Source: Linepithema humile | Taxonomy: Eukaryota > Arthropoda > Insecta > Hymenoptera > Formicidae | NCBI RefSeq assembly: GCF_040581485.1 | Contig: NC_090128.1 | Location: forward strand, 36,920,931-36,984,930 | DNA: 64,000 nt | Direction of reading: 5' to 3' | Part shown: piece after piece, positions 49,177 through 62,596 of the stretch | Layout of the letters: every line of letters starts with the position of its first letter | How positions within the stretch are numbered: the first letter of the stretch is position 1 | Notes under the pieces: model-generated | The model's database searches: none | What the model was told of the DNA's origin: nothing | What the model saw: only the letters and a program-made list of their open reading frames with translations | Made by a program: the position numbers and the translations under genes

Positions 49177-50126
49177 GAATTTTTGTGCTATTGAAATATC
49201 TTACCATGAGATGTTATAAGTCCTGTGCCCAATGCTGGTTTAAAAACTTTATAAAGTGAACTTTTCTTGAAGCATCGACTTTGCAAAACAGCCTAAAACA
49301 CAATATTAAAATCTAATTTATTAACGTTTTTATATCATATTAAATATGTGTATTTATTTGTGCTATTTTCATTATTTACATATACTTTAAATAATTATTT
49401 CTATTATTTAAGGTAAAGTATAAATGTTACACATGGAAAATATTTATAGAAAATATTTATTCCTTATAATACATGTAGAAATCAAACGTTATTTTTTTAC
49501 CTTTATGTGTTCTCCGTCGTATACACCGATATATGCAGTATTGCCAAACCAGATTCGAAATGGAGATGAAAAATCGTTCACTAGTGTATTCACAATTTGC
49601 ATAATTTCTAAAAAAAACTTTTTTATTACGCAAAAAAATTTTTTTTTATTTGAAAATTAATTGATGCCATATTAATATTAATAAATTCCATTTAGAAAAA
49701 ATTAATTTTTAAGATTTTTGTATTATAAAGTACTGAACAATAAAATAGTGTACGATTTAACGTACGATTCATTGTAAGTGTAAGCTCAATGCATAGACAT
49801 ATTCATCGCATAAGATTCTGTAACTTAATTTATCGTGTGGTAGAAAAAAACTATTTCTTGTTCATGGACATATATTAAAAAATAGCAAATCTTATATCAC
49901 AATGTTGCGGTAAAAATTTACTGAACATATATAATAATATATAATAATAATTGTATTGTGCAGTACGTAAATGACGTATGTAGATATGTTTTGTGATTAG
50001 CATAGTGTAAGCAATTTTCAAATTTTTATTGCTGATTTTTAGAAAATTTATTCTCTTTTAGTAATTGTAATTAATCATTTACGCACGTAATTAAGACAAT
50101 TAATAACAAAATTGTAATGCAGGTAT

Positions 50127-50736
50127 TGTGGAATAAATAACGTTGAATACAGCGACACGATTGTAAGACACAGCTCGACAGCTCCGAATATTCAAAGGTA
50201 GCGTTACAGCGATAATATTTGTGTATTTCGTACATGCGTTCGTCTCGTGCTGTTTGGCTTCGAATTCCGACGGTTTCGCGAGGACAGTCAGTCGTCCTCG
50301 AGCGATGAAACGATACATCACGACGCGAGAATGTTAGAGAGAACTCTGTAATTCTGATCCTATATCCGCCTGTATTCTTAATGGTCGAAATATATATTAT
50401 TTTATACTACATTTGGGGGCTCGTCCGGTGGGATCGGATAAAACGGGTTTAGAAGACGTGTATCGTGTGAGCGAGTATTTGAGAGAGTGACGTTGCGAAT
50501 TTTGAGACGGTTGTGTGGCAAACGACGGTTGCGACGACGACGACGACGATATCGAGGACGACGAAAGGTGACGACATACGTTTCGCGAGAACATGTTTGA
50601 CCCTAACGTGCCTACAGTAGCGAAATTAAGAGAAGAGCTAAAAGCGCGCGGATTACCGATGGAGAGAACTCTGTAATTCCGATCCTATATCCGCCTGTAT
50701 TCTTAATAGTCGAAATATATATTATTTTATACTACA
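50127..50736 (+). mobile_element. Internally deleted LTR retrotransposon with tRNA-Pro-type primer site (copy B)
   Basis: Counterpart of 8133-8742 with the same deletion junction and GTAT flanks. The identical deletion shows A and B derive from one insertion. Confidence 0.8.
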
Positions 50737-50835
50737 GTATATTTAAGTAAGATAATGTTCTGTAACATTTAATTTAATGTTAACTCTTTTACTTTTACTT
50801 TTGTATACATTAAGTATATTATAATTTGTTATTAC

Positions 50836-51001
50836 CGTTAGTAATTATTCCTAAAAAATAGAAAGTACTTCCAACGAGTGGATATCCTGTTGGACCTGGC
50901 AGAGTGTTTATTTTTTTAATAAAAGGTCGATGCCAGAAATTCGACAAAATGTAGTTTACTCCAAGGCAAATTAAAGTTATTAATGTAACAGTTACAAACA
51001 T
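50836..51001 (-). CDS. CYP4-family P450 first exon (copy B)
   Basis: Identical in content to 8842-9007: membrane anchor plus the LPGPTGYP hinge, with a donor at the 3' edge. Here it lies on the same strand and 5' of the eight CYP4 exons at 38283-40403, about 10.4 kb away, so the two could in principle belong to one gene. The exons that should encode roughly residues 57-190 (including helix C) were not found between them, so the link is an inference and the exon may be dead. Confidence 0.6.
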
Positions 51002-52325
51002 TGCTGTATTAATTTTACAACATTAACCACGTTATTCACAAACAATAGAAATATATGAGTTGGCACTGATGTTACTGCTCGAACTGCGAACACTGATGTT
51101 ATTTCTTTTAATTTTCGCTTTCAATATGCACTCTGACGAGTAGAATGGTAGTAGACGCATTTATAGTAAGAAACGAGAACAAGAGAAAGGGAATGAATTT
51201 ATGCAAAGGTAGAAGAGAAGGAGATCAAGATCATGGTATATAGAAAGGATATTCTACAGACTGCAGAGTGGAGCGAGATAATTGATTTCTGCCTGGATAG
51301 TTTATGAAAAGACTTACAACGGTTATTAATTATAATATATTAATTATGATATTATGATAATATCTACATCGGTACTAACATTATTAAATAACAATTTTTT
51401 GCGCAAATATTTTTAGCTGATACTTAAAACTAATCTATTCTATGCATTTTTTTTTATTACAATTTTATATTTATGTTATAAATGGCGGACGTTGTATTGA
51501 GGTACGTGTTGTTTAGCTTATTTTGTGACGTACTGCATTTTAATTTTTAACTCTCTCTATATTCCACAAAGTTTGACATTTATGGTTAACATTCACAATT
51601 TATGCAAAATTGACTAAAAATAGTTGAAAAACTTCTAATGTATTAAGATATTGCAATCGTTACTAAGAATCAGTTTTTTTACATTGAGCTACTTGTTGCA
51701 TAAATGTTTTTTTCGAGACTTTTATATAAGAGTTTCAAATTTTAACAATTTTGTTTAACATTCCTTATTGTTTGGACTCATTGTTAACAAAATTCACAGT
51801 TTTATTCAATTTGACCAACAATTATGATGACAGCCTCCCCAGATAACACACAATATTGTATGAATATTCTATGTTGCATCAAATATATTTTTATGAGAAT
51901 ATTCTCAAAGAAATCATTTACATATGTCTATAGAATATCCTTGTTTATAAAAAATATTTTATAAACCTGTTCAGAATATGTTAAAATCAGCAGAGCATAT
52001 CGTTTACATATAAATGTTCACTGAATATTCAAATGTACTAAATGTATACATATATAGATGTATATATAACTGATGTATACAGGGTGATTCAAAATAACCT
52101 AAAGTCCTTGCAATGCCATATTCTTGAGCGAATTCCTTGAGCGAATACATTAGAAGTTGAAACTTGATCTATTTTTTGCTATGCATTCTGAACGCTATCT
52201 ATATACAGGGTGATTCAAAATAACTTGATGTCCTTGCAATGCCATATTCTTGAGCGAATTTTGAGACAATTTTTTCTTTTACAAAATTTGTCCGAAGTTA
52301 GTTTTCCAGTTATTCTACCTTCTAC

Positions 52326-52920
52326 CATTCCATCAAAGCGAGTAGTTTGTCGTAATCCATTGGCGCGTCGTAAAATTTTTCTTCTATCACGTTTTGCGGA
52401 CAGTTTGCAAACGCGGTTGATACATACACAAATGACTGAAGAAATTGAACAAGTAAAACATCAATCAGTCGCGTTGTTTTACTATAAAATTTTAACTTTT
52501 AAATTTCCGAGAAAAGTCATTCAATTGAATAAATAATAAATAAATAGTACATCGTAAATAATAAATAATATAATAATAAATAAATAAATAAATAACAAAT
52601 CATGAAATAATTGTAAGATGCTTCTTAGGTAATTCTAATCGTTTTTTGTTTCTTAAATATATTTAAATACCTTTAAATTCGGGATTTCCTTGCAAAGATT
52701 TAAAACGTCTTTCGTACCGCTGACATTAATTGTTACGGCTAATTTCAATTTTTCATTAAATTTTACTATTGCCGCGATATAAAAGACAATCGAAACTTCT
52801 CGAATGAGAGTAGCCCGATCTTCCGAAGATATTCCGAGATTTGGATGGTTACAATCGCCCGTTATAGCGATTACTTGATCTCGGAAATTAGGCTGCTCGA
52901 CTTTAAGTTTTTTCAAATAG
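52326..52920 (-). pseudogene. Fatty acyl-CoA reductase fragment, exons 2 and 3, minus strand (copy B)
   Basis: Counterpart of 10331-10925 with the same extra base in exon 2 (exon 52671-52920) and the same truncation of exon 3 (52326-52435). Dead fragment. Confidence 0.85.
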
Positions 52921-54467
52921 CTGCATAAAATGAATAATGGTAAATCCATAATTAACTGAATTAAAAGAAATTCATTATAAAAGATTAATAAAAATCGACA
53001 ACTTTTATCATTTATAATAAATCTTCGACTTTAATCTTTTTCTTTAACAAATGGTAGAAGTTTGCTCTGCAGTTCTGGTGTGCCTCTTCAAAAACTGTAA
53101 GTGAGTGGTCCCTTTAAGTGTAAAGCCATCAGACATAACATTTACATAAGTTCTTAAACAATTCCAAGAAGTATGAAAATATGAAACTATCGAAGGACGA
53201 TAAGAATTTTTTTTGGTTATCTAACAGTTAGTAGATTAGCTTTACATGAGTTTTTTTTATTTCAATTTTTCTACGTTTGATTTAAAAGAAATCCCAAGCT
53301 CTTAGAATACAAATTAATGACGCAACAATAAAAAAAAGAACTTGAAGACTGATTAGCAAGGTGTGGTCACTGAGTAGCAATTATTTATTTTTTTCTGTTT
53401 ATCAATCGAGCGAGTCGCTCGCTAATGATAATGACAGCATCTACAGAAATAACTTAGATCATAAAATATTGAACAAAGTACAATTTGATTACGTAATTTC
53501 TTTGCAAATTTTACAGCACATTGCTTTAATTTTTTATTTAATGACACAACACAATTAAGCTGAATTTGAAATTGTAAAATAATCGAATTCCATAAATTTG
53601 TTATTTGTCTAATGGCTAGTTCATCAATATTTATAAAACATTAGAGATGGTTATAAAGATGGAGCAAAACGTTTGAAGAATAAAAAGAAGCAAAATTTAA
53701 CATCTAGCTACAGTCTTTAAGCTATTGTTTTTATTATTGTAATACTAAATATTTCTGTAGGTCTATAACATAATCACATTCTTATACTGCATGAAACGAG
53801 AAATCAAGTTATTTACATAAACAGAGTTATTACTGTACTAATTATAGAATTAATTATGCGAGATGAATATGTAAACAAATGACAAGCATCATACATACAT
53901 GATATTTGATAATAATTACGACAATGCTCGTAAGTTGGTAGAAGAGAGTAAACCGAACAGAAAAATTATTTGCGCATTAGATACTTATCGCATTAGGTAT
54001 TCGATATAGCTATCTCGCTTCTACACGGAGAAAATTTTATATTAATTTGTAATACAATTTTTAATTACATTATACTATTTTTGTATTATCTCGGTGGACC
54101 ATCATGGGCTTTATATGTAGAATAAATTATAATACAATAAAATTTGAATCTAACACTTAACTACCTAACATGTTTTATAATATGCCATAGTAAAAATTCG
54201 GGTAAATATACATTTTAGGTCACACCTCACCAATTTTGTTGCCCTTTTGATATGTTGTAGCGGGGGAGGGGGGGGGTATTCTGAGTAATTCCTTGCAAAA
54301 AATAAATGGGGAACGGCTTTGGTTTAGGAGATATAACAAATTAAAGTTTCACAAATTTAATACTCTACTTTAAGTGTTATAAGCTGATATTACGAACAGT
54401 GAAATTTGTGTATGTCGTACTAATCTGTTGAAGAATGTAAACAAAGTTATATGATCATAGATATTAT

Positions 54468-54590
54468 AGGTCTGTTTTTTATAGCTGAACTGGCTGCACT
54501 AGTTCAGAGTTTATCTTTCTCCTTCCAATGTGGAGGGAAAAAGATAAACTCTGAACTAGTACAGCCAGTACAGCTATAAAAAACAGACCT
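54468..54590. mobile_element. 123 bp palindromic MITE with TAT target duplication (copy B)
   Basis: Counterpart of 12472-12594, unchanged. Confidence 0.85.
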
Positions 54591-54740
54591 TATGTCAACA
54601 GTCTGCTACCTATTTTTCGCAGTTCGTTAACAGCGTTCAACGTGCGACTGCATGAATTAAATATTTATAGAATACGTGTGGGCTTAACCTTCATTCATCT
54701 TGATAATTTTGTCGATAAATTGGAACCATTGGTTAAAGTT

Positions 54741-54959
54741 TGTAGAGAATAATTGTTTTATGTTTGGCGCCAGTGTCTGTAGAGTGCGTGCGCTACTGTT
54801 GCGTGACTAATGAAAATGCGCTTCTTCTGTTCAGTTAAGACTGTAATCGAAAAGAATCCTTCCGTATTGTCTTTTCACAATAAACTTTATATTAACTACA
54901 GAGAATTGATATTGTGTTTCAAGAACCTCTGGCTATAGTACAAAAAGTAATATATAACA
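54741..54959 (+). repeat. Copia 5' LTR (copy B)
   Basis: 219 bp, same sequence as the other three LTRs in the window by eye. Confidence 0.95.
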
Positions 54960-55034
54960 GGTTATGGGCCCAGGAATGTCAGAGGTGTAAAATCAGTAAA
55001 AAAGGTAAAAAGTAAAAAGTAAAAAAAAAAAAAA

Positions 55035-55394
55035 ATGACGTCGAATAGTCAAGACGAAGTAACACATATAGAGAAGTTGAAGGACAGTGAAAATTACATG
55101 ATTTGGAAATTTCAAGTTATAATTTTGTTCAAGTCTCTCGGATTATATGAGATTGTAACAGGAATATCGGCACTAACGGAAGATATTACAGAACAAGCAA
55201 AAATAGAATGGATCCGGAAAGATGCACGTGCCCAGAAAATAATAATCACAACGATAGAAAGACAATCATTGACTCACATACTCGTATGCAAAACGTCTCA
55301 CGAAATGTTTCAAAGAATCTGTGCCATGTACGAAAGGGATACACAACAGCAAAAATGTATTCTACTTCAGGAATTTTTCAATTTTACATATTAG
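55035..55394 (+). pseudogene. Copia gag, N-terminal part (copy B)
   Basis: Same 119-residue Gag start as 13039-13398, ended by the same TAG at 55392-55394. Confidence 0.9.
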
Positions 55395-56558
55395 AAAGGA
55401 ACTGATATCGCTACACATGTGAGTAAACTTGAAAATTTAGCATATAGGTTAAAAATTCTAAACGCAGACATTGACAATTCTATGTTGATGTCAAAAATAC
55501 TTGCAACTCTGCCAGATAATTATAAATATTTTGCATGTGCTTGGGACTCCACCGTTCAAGATCAGAAAACACTTACAAACCTCACATCAAGACTACTTTC
55601 TGAAGAAAATAGGCTGTCTGTAACTGATAAAAAACAGGATGGAGTAGCGTTCAAATCGACTGAAAAAAAATGTTATAAGTGCAATAACTCAGGACACCTA
55701 GCAAAAGCATGCAAGGCAAATAAAGAAAATAATCAAGAAACACGCTGTTTCAAGTGCAATGGTCGAGGACATATAGCAAAATTCTGTAAAAAGGAAGATA
55801 GTTTAAGAAGTACAATTAGGTGCAATATATGCAAGAAAAATAATCACTCTGAAAAAGATTGCTATTTTCGTAAAAATAAAATAGATGATCGAGTGTCTAC
55901 AAAGGATAAAGTATCATTTCTAGCCACTGGTTGTAAAACAGATGAATGGATTTTGGACTCAGGCTCGTCATCACATATGACAAATGACAAGAACTTGTTT
56001 AAAAATATACAAAAAGTAAAGTCAGAAATTAAAACAGCAAAAAAGTCACAAGTTCTGAAAGCTGAAGGAATCGGCATTGTTGAAACAGACAAATGCGTAC
56101 TTAACAAGGTTCTCTATGTCACAGATCTAAGCAAAAACTTATTATCAGTCAATGCAATTACGGAAAATGGAGGAAAGGTAACTTTCACTAAAGAAAAAGC
56201 CGAAATATGGAAAGATAACGTAAAACTAGTTGGCTATCGAAGTAAAAATGGTTTGTGGACTATAAACTTAAGTCAAGATTCTGAGGGCAGCGCTCTTCTA
56301 ACACAAGAAAATAAAAAGGCTTTTGAATGGCATCAAAAACTAGGACATCTTGGAAAAGAAAATATGAAAAAATTAGTAACTATATCAAAAGGTATGGAAA
56401 TAACAAATAAAAGCTTAGATATTTTAAATAACGTATGTGAAACTTGCGTTAAAGCTAAACAGACCAGAATACCTTTCGGTGAGAAAAGAACAAGAGCAAA
56501 GAGACCTCTAGAAATTATTCATACAGATGTATGTGGACCAATAGACCCTTCCACTTGA
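55395..56558 (+). pseudogene. Copia gag C-terminus, protease and integrase N-terminus (copy B)
   Basis: Three CCHC knuckles, DSG protease site and integrase HHCC site as in 13399-14562; it ends at the same TGA (56556-56558). Confidence 0.93.
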
Positions 56559-57845
56559 GATAAAAAGAAATATATGTTAACTTTTATAGACGATTTTACA
56601 AACTTTGTTATGGTCTATCTTATTGAAGGAAAATTTGAAGTATGTGACCTAGTAAAGGAATACGCAAATAAAGTAGAAACAAAATGGAACCTGAACATTT
56701 CAAAATTAAGATGTGACAATGGACGCGAGTATGTCAACAAAGACCTTAAAACCTGGTGTAAACAAAGAGGAACAATCATGGACGTCACAACACCCTATAC
56801 ACCACAGCTTAACAGAAAGGCGGAACGTATGAACAGAACATTAATTGAAAAAACTAGAGCCTTACTCATAGATGCAGGAATAGATAAAAGTTTCTGGGGA
56901 GAAGCAATTCGCACAGCTGCATATTTAACAAACAGAAGTCCCACCGACGCAGTTCAAGGAACACCGTTTGAAAACTGGATGTTGCAAAAACCAGATTTAT
57001 CAAAATTGCATATTTTTGGTTGTAACGCTTACACAAGAACATTAACACCACTGAAGAAACTGGATGATAGATGCAGAAAATATATCTTTGTTGGCTATGC
57101 CCCAAACGGGTATAGACTGTATGATCAAGAACAAAGAAAAATAATAATTTCAAGAGATGTAACATTTGCTAAAGAAAATAAATTAGAAAATATAACACAA
57201 AACAAATCAGTAAGAATAAATACAAATATAGAAGAAGATCGGAATGAAGAACAAGAAGAAATTAGAGATGATCTAGAAAACAAATATGAAAGTGAAGAAG
57301 ATTTTTCTGGTCAGTATCAAGATGCAAATGAAGAATCACAAAATGAAGAAGAAGAAGAACAAGAACACGAAATTGAAGAAGAATTTGGTCGTAGAAAACG
57401 GATAAAGAAAACTCCAAGCAAATTTAAAGATTATGTATTTTTAACATACGAAGAAGCAATAACAGGATCAGACAAGGAAAAATGGAAAAAGGCTATAGAA
57501 GAAGAGAGAAAGTTATTGGAAGAAAACAACACATGGAAGACTGTAGACAGAACTGAAGCAAAGAACAAAAAGATCTTAAGTAATAAATGGGTTTTTAAGA
57601 TAAAGGACGACGGAAGATATAAGGCGCGGTTGGTGGTGCGGGGATGCGAACAACGCTATGGTATAGATTTTGAAGAAACTTTTAGTCCGGTAGTAAATAG
57701 CAACTCTATGAGAACACTACTTGCAATTGCTACAAAAAGAGAAGACTATATTATAAAGTTTGATATAAAAACCGCATTCTTATATGGAAATCTAGATGAG
57801 GAAATCTTCATGGAACTTCCGAACGGATATAAAAGTGATAAGTGA
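56559..57845 (+). pseudogene. Copia integrase core and reverse transcriptase N-terminus (copy B)
   Basis: Counterpart of 14563-15849, with the D-x35-E residues and the same GTGATAAG-repeat frameshift at its end. Confidence 0.93.
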
Positions 57846-57859
57846 TAAGAAAGTGATAA

Positions 57860-58957
57860 GTGAATAAGATATGTAAACTCAACAAGGCTTTATACGGGCT
57901 CAAACAAGCTCTTTTAAAATGGAACCAGCGTTTTACTACTTTTCTTAAAACTAAAGGACTAAAACCAACAAGAACAGAACCATGTATATACAAGACTGAT
58001 GATAACTCCTTAATATTGGCTATCTATGTGGATGACGGACTTATCATAGGACAAAACAAATTAGTCATTAACAGACTTCTAAGTAATTTAGGTAAGAAAT
58101 TTCAAATAACTATATTTAAAAATATAAAATCCTTTTTAGGTATAGAAATACAACAAGGTAAAGGATATCTCAAGTTAGAACAATCAAGTTATGCAGAACA
58201 CATGATAAAGACGTTTAATATGGAAAATTCAAAACCCGTAAATACTTCTATATTAACAAATGATGACGGAGAAAAGGAAATGAACAAGGTTTTTCCATAT
58301 CGAGAAAGCGTTGGAAGCATCTTATATTTAGCCAGTAAAACAAGACCCGACTTAGCTTACGCTGTAGGATATGCGAGCAGACACTTAGAAAAACCATCCA
58401 CACAAGATGTAGCAAATGTAAAGAGAATATTCAGATATATAAATGCAACTAAGAATTTAGGTATTAGATACAATGTAAATAACAATAAAGATGAGGAAGA
58501 ATTAATAGGTTATTCAGACTCTGATTATGCAGGAGACAAAGAGACTCGGAAAAGTACGACCGGTTTTGTAATTATGTACTCAGGCGGTCCTATAAGTTGG
58601 TGCTCTAAGAAGCAGTCTATAATAGCGTTATCAAGTACCGAAGCGGAGTACATTGCGGCAACAGAATGTTGCAAGGAAATTTTGTATCTTAAATTTCTAA
58701 TTGAGGAATTGACAGGTAAACCAATTAAAGCAACTTTGAATATTGACAATCAAAGTACCATTTGTTTAATTAAAAATAGTATAGGAAACAAAAGAAGTAA
58801 ACATATTGATGTCAGATATAGATTTATAAACGAAAAAGTCGCTGATGGACTAATAGAGATAAAATATTGTTCCACTAATACGCAGCTTCCAGATATATTT
58901 ACTAAAGCGCTAGGACAAATTAAGTTTGAGACTCACAAAAGTAAATTAGTAAACTAA
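57860..58957 (+). pseudogene. Copia reverse transcriptase C-terminus and RNase H (copy B)
   Basis: Counterpart of 15864-16961, with YVDD and the SSTEAEY RNase H signature. Confidence 0.93.
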
Positions 58958-59038
58958 GTTAGATTTAGATGTAAGATTTATATATGTTACAAATTAGTTG
59001 TAAGATTCATATACAATAATTTAACAATTAAGGGAAGA

Positions 59039-59257
59039 TGTAGAGAATAATTGTTTTATGTTTGGCGCCAGTGTCTGTAGAGTGCGTGCGCTACTGTTGC
59101 GTGACTAATGAAAATGCGCTTCTTCTGTTCAGTTAAGACTGTAATCGAAAAGAATCCTTCCGTATTGTCTTTTCACAATAAACTTTATATTAACTACAGA
59201 GAATTGATATTGTGTTTCAAGAACCTCTGGCTATAGTACAAAAAGTAATATATAACA
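59039..59257 (+). repeat. Copia 3' LTR (copy B)
   Basis: 219 bp, preceded by the same purine tract and followed by AAGTT. Confidence 0.95.
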
Positions 59258-59372
59258 AAGTTAATCGACAATGGAAAAATATTGTAAAAAAAGTCGATAA
59301 ATATGGATACGTAAATTACGATACATAATGGAGGCCGTCGCGTAACACATTGCAAATTAAATCTAAGGTGAA

Positions 59373-59653
59373 TCGATTTAATAACAAAGCTCATTTGTTA
59401 AGATGGAAGCTTGGAGAAGAGATAATAAAAGTGTTCATACATCGAATCGACAACCACGAAATGGCTGTTATCAAATCGGAAAGCAAATCAAAATCACGCA
59501 TGGAACTCTCGCTGATGGAATCCTTATTGATAGAGAATTTGTCGGCGGTCAATAAAAAACTATCGCCGATTGAGAAGTTCTATCATGGCCAAAGCATCTT
59601 TATCACTGGCAGTACCGGTTTTTTAGAAAAGCTGTTTGAGTGCAGAGCGCTTT
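59373..59653 (+). pseudogene. Fatty acyl-CoA reductase exon 1 region (copy B)
   Basis: Counterpart of 17377-17657 with the same Gly-to-Glu change (59626-59628). Exon 2 does not follow: the locus breaks at 61536 into an inverted-repeat element. The FAR piece here is therefore truncated in the genome and not only by the gap. Confidence 0.75.
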
Positions 59654-61536
59654 AGAACTATACAAGAAAAATTTGGCGATCCAAATTTTCTAAAAAATCT
59701 GAAACTTTCCAGAAATATAATACATATAAACCTAATCAAAAAGCTATTTTTTGTTTTGGCTAGAAAACTGTTATAAGGATAGAAGCACCCTTCAAAAAAG
59801 TTTTAATATCTTCGTGAAAAAGATATTTAAAAAATTCATTCTTCATGAAAAATATTTAAAAAATGTTAAATGCAAAATGTTAATGCTTATTGTACTGAGA
59901 TATCAATTAACAATATACAATGCATAATTAAGTCTTATTTTTATTTTTTATTATGTAAAATTTCCTAAAATATAAATTATGTAAAACGCTTATATTTCAT
60001 CAGTTACATATTGTTTATATATGGTAACACTATAAAGAAATAATATATTAGAAAGGCATTGAGAGCCGTCGCGGGATGTTAGTGTGAAATTTTAATTTTT
60101 CTTAAAGAAATTAATTTATTAGTCTACGTGAGACAGTTAACTTTGTACACCGATCTCTGGTTCGAGATACTTAAAGTGTATGAAAATTTTAGTACATAGT
60201 TCTCACATATGGAGGATCAGTATGTACTGATAGGAATTATTAGAAAGAAAGGAAGAGAGAAAAAATATCAGGGCGCGAATGGCTAAGCCGGGACTATAAA
60301 GAAAAACCTGCCTTTAAACATTTCTTAACAAAAAATTCTATTACAGTACGATGTTACAAATTTTCCATGTTAAAAAATACACTGACACATCAACTTTAAA
60401 TGGCTTGTAAGTAAAGAATCAATTGACAGATAGATTTCGCACTTCACATGGGTTCATATAAAGAGTGAAGTTGTACAACCAATTAAAATTTAAAACTCTA
60501 CTATTGACTTACAAATGTCGCTCCGCGAACTTTTCAGACTGCCCTCGTATATTAAACATTATCTTGATAGACATTAATTAATAATTCAATATATGTGTTA
60601 ACGTTTTTAGCTTTGATTAATCGAAAAGATTTATCGTTTTTCCGTGAAAATTTATTTTGAATTTATTAATTTCTAAAACAAAATGTTATGTTATAGACCT
60701 ACAGAAATATTCAGTATTACAATAATAAAAACAATAGCTGAAAGACTCTAGCTAGATGTTAAATTTTGCTTCTTTTTCTTCTTCAAACGTTTTGCTCCAT
60801 CTTTATAACCATCTCCAATGTTTTATAAATATTGATGAACTAGCCATTAGACAAATAACAAATTTATGGAATTCGATTATTTTATAATTTCAAATTCAGC
60901 TTAATTGTGTTGTGTCATTAAATAAAAAATTAAAGCAATGTGCTGTAAAATTTGCAAAGAAATTACGTAATCAAATTGTACTTTGTTCAATATTTTATGA
61001 TCTAAGTTATTTCTGTAGATGCTGCCATTATCATTAGCGAGTGACTCGCTCGATTGATAAACAGAAAAAAATAAATAATTGCTACTCAGTGACCACACCT
61101 TGCTAATCAGTCTTCAAGTTTTTTTTTATTGTTGCGTTATTAATTTGTATTCTAAGAGCTCGGGATTTCTTTTAAATCAAACGTAGAAAAATTGAATTAA
61201 AAAAAACTCATGTAAAGCTAATCTAGTAACTGTTAGATAACCAAAAAAAAATTTTTACCGTCCTTCGATAGTTTCATATTTTCATATTTCTTGGAATTGT
61301 TTAAGAACTTATGTAAATGTTATGTCTGATGGTTTTACACTTAAAGGGACCACTCACTTACAGTTTTTGAAGAGGCAGACCGGAACTGCAGAGCAAAACT
61401 TCTACCATTTGTTAAAGAAAAAGATTAAAGTCGAAGATTTATTATAAATAATAAAAGTTATCGACTTTTATTAATTTTTTATAATGAATTTCTTTTAATT
61501 CAGTTAATTATAGATTTACCATTATTCACTTTATAC

Positions 61537-62126
61537 AAATTTTTCAAATTTTTAGTTGCCATATTAGATCCGCCATTTTGAATTTTCGAAATGCGACTTC
61601 AGATTCGTTATTAGCAACCCGAAAAAGTGATACCTGATACCAAGTATTATAAAAATTCGTTAATTTCTAAAAATTTTCAAAATGTTTTAATGGCCATATT
61701 GAATCCGTCATTTTGTATTTTTGAAAGATAACTTTAGACTTGTATACAGTAACCCGAAAAACCCCTTGATACCAAGTTTTATAAAAATCAGTTAATTTCT
61801 TAAAATTTTTAAATTTTTGGCGGCCATATTAGATCCGCCATTTTAGTTTAGATTTATGTGACAGTGCACAGATAAACAGAGTACTTGAAAGTGTTAATTG
61901 GAAGAGAAAAACGTCGAATGAATAATCGCTACACTTGAATAATTACCGTTTTTATTATTTTTTTTCGGTTTTCTGAAATTTTAAGTATGATCCAATTGAA
62001 TTTGATAATTTTGCCACGCGCCATTGGAAAGCTTACATTTTTCTGTAAATTTTAAGATTTTCTCAAAATTTTTTAGATCAAATAGAGAATGGGCAGCATG
62101 GGTGTAAAGTTGAGAAAGAATGCCCC
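61537..62126. mobile_element. Third partial copy: right arm of the long-inverted-repeat element
   Basis: This stretch matches the right arm of the element at 1462-3667, including the inverted 130 bp units and the terminal AGAATGCCCC. It is also the reverse complement of that element's left arm. It abruptly follows a short FAR intron sequence (61507-61536), so the left arm and centre are missing. It is more diverged than A and B are from each other, so it is an independent copy. Confidence 0.75.
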
Positions 62127-62135
62127 ATGTATATA

Positions 62136-62596
62136 CAGGGTGTCTGGCAATAATCGCCCCACCGGTCATATACAGGTAGAGGAGGTCAAATCGAGTAGAA
62201 AAGTCCTTTACCATTTTTTGATTTTTGTAATAAGTACTAAGTAATTAACGAAAAAAGATTGGTGAATCCGTGCAAGTAAAGCGCGCGCAGCGAGAAGGAC
62301 ATCCCACTGCTATGCGATCACTAGGCGCGCGATGAAGCGTTGGGAGGAGCGCTCTACAAATGACAATGGCAACATACGAGCGGCGCGTAACGCTAGAGCC
62401 TTGTGTCCTAGTGATCGCGTAGCAGTGGGACGTCCTTCTCACCGCGCGCGCTTTACTCGCGCGGATTCGCCGATCTTTTTTCGTTAATTACTCAGTACTT
62501 ATTATGAAAATTAAAAAATGGTAAAAGACTTTTCTACTCGATTTGACCTCCTCTACCTGTATATGACCGGTGGGGCGATTATTGCCAGACACCCTG
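62136..62596. mobile_element. 461 bp Tc1/mariner-like fold-back MITE
   Basis: Ends CAGGGTGTCTGGCAATAATC and GATTATTGCCAGACACCCTG, inverted arms of about 200 bp, flanked by TA (62134-62135 and 62597-62598). The empty site appears at 3668-3680 and 45635-45647 (ATGTATATATAAACG). It shares internal arm motifs (GTAGAAAAGTCCTTTACCATTTT) with the MITE at 32971-33434, so they belong to one superfamily. Confidence 0.9.

Larger units (their letters stand above)
54741..59257 (+). mobile_element. Ty1/Copia LTR retrotransposon, full length but with broken frames (copy B)
   Basis: Counterpart of 12745-17261: the same 219 bp LTRs (54741-54959 and 59039-59257), AAGTT target duplication, primer site and all three lesions. 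Sharing the lesions and the insertion site means A and B are copies of one insertion event, not two integrations. Confidence 0.97.

Noticed and set aside
62245..62442. Minus-strand frame of 65 codons in the terminal region
   Set aside because: It lies across the GC-rich arms of the mariner-like fold-back at 62136-62596.
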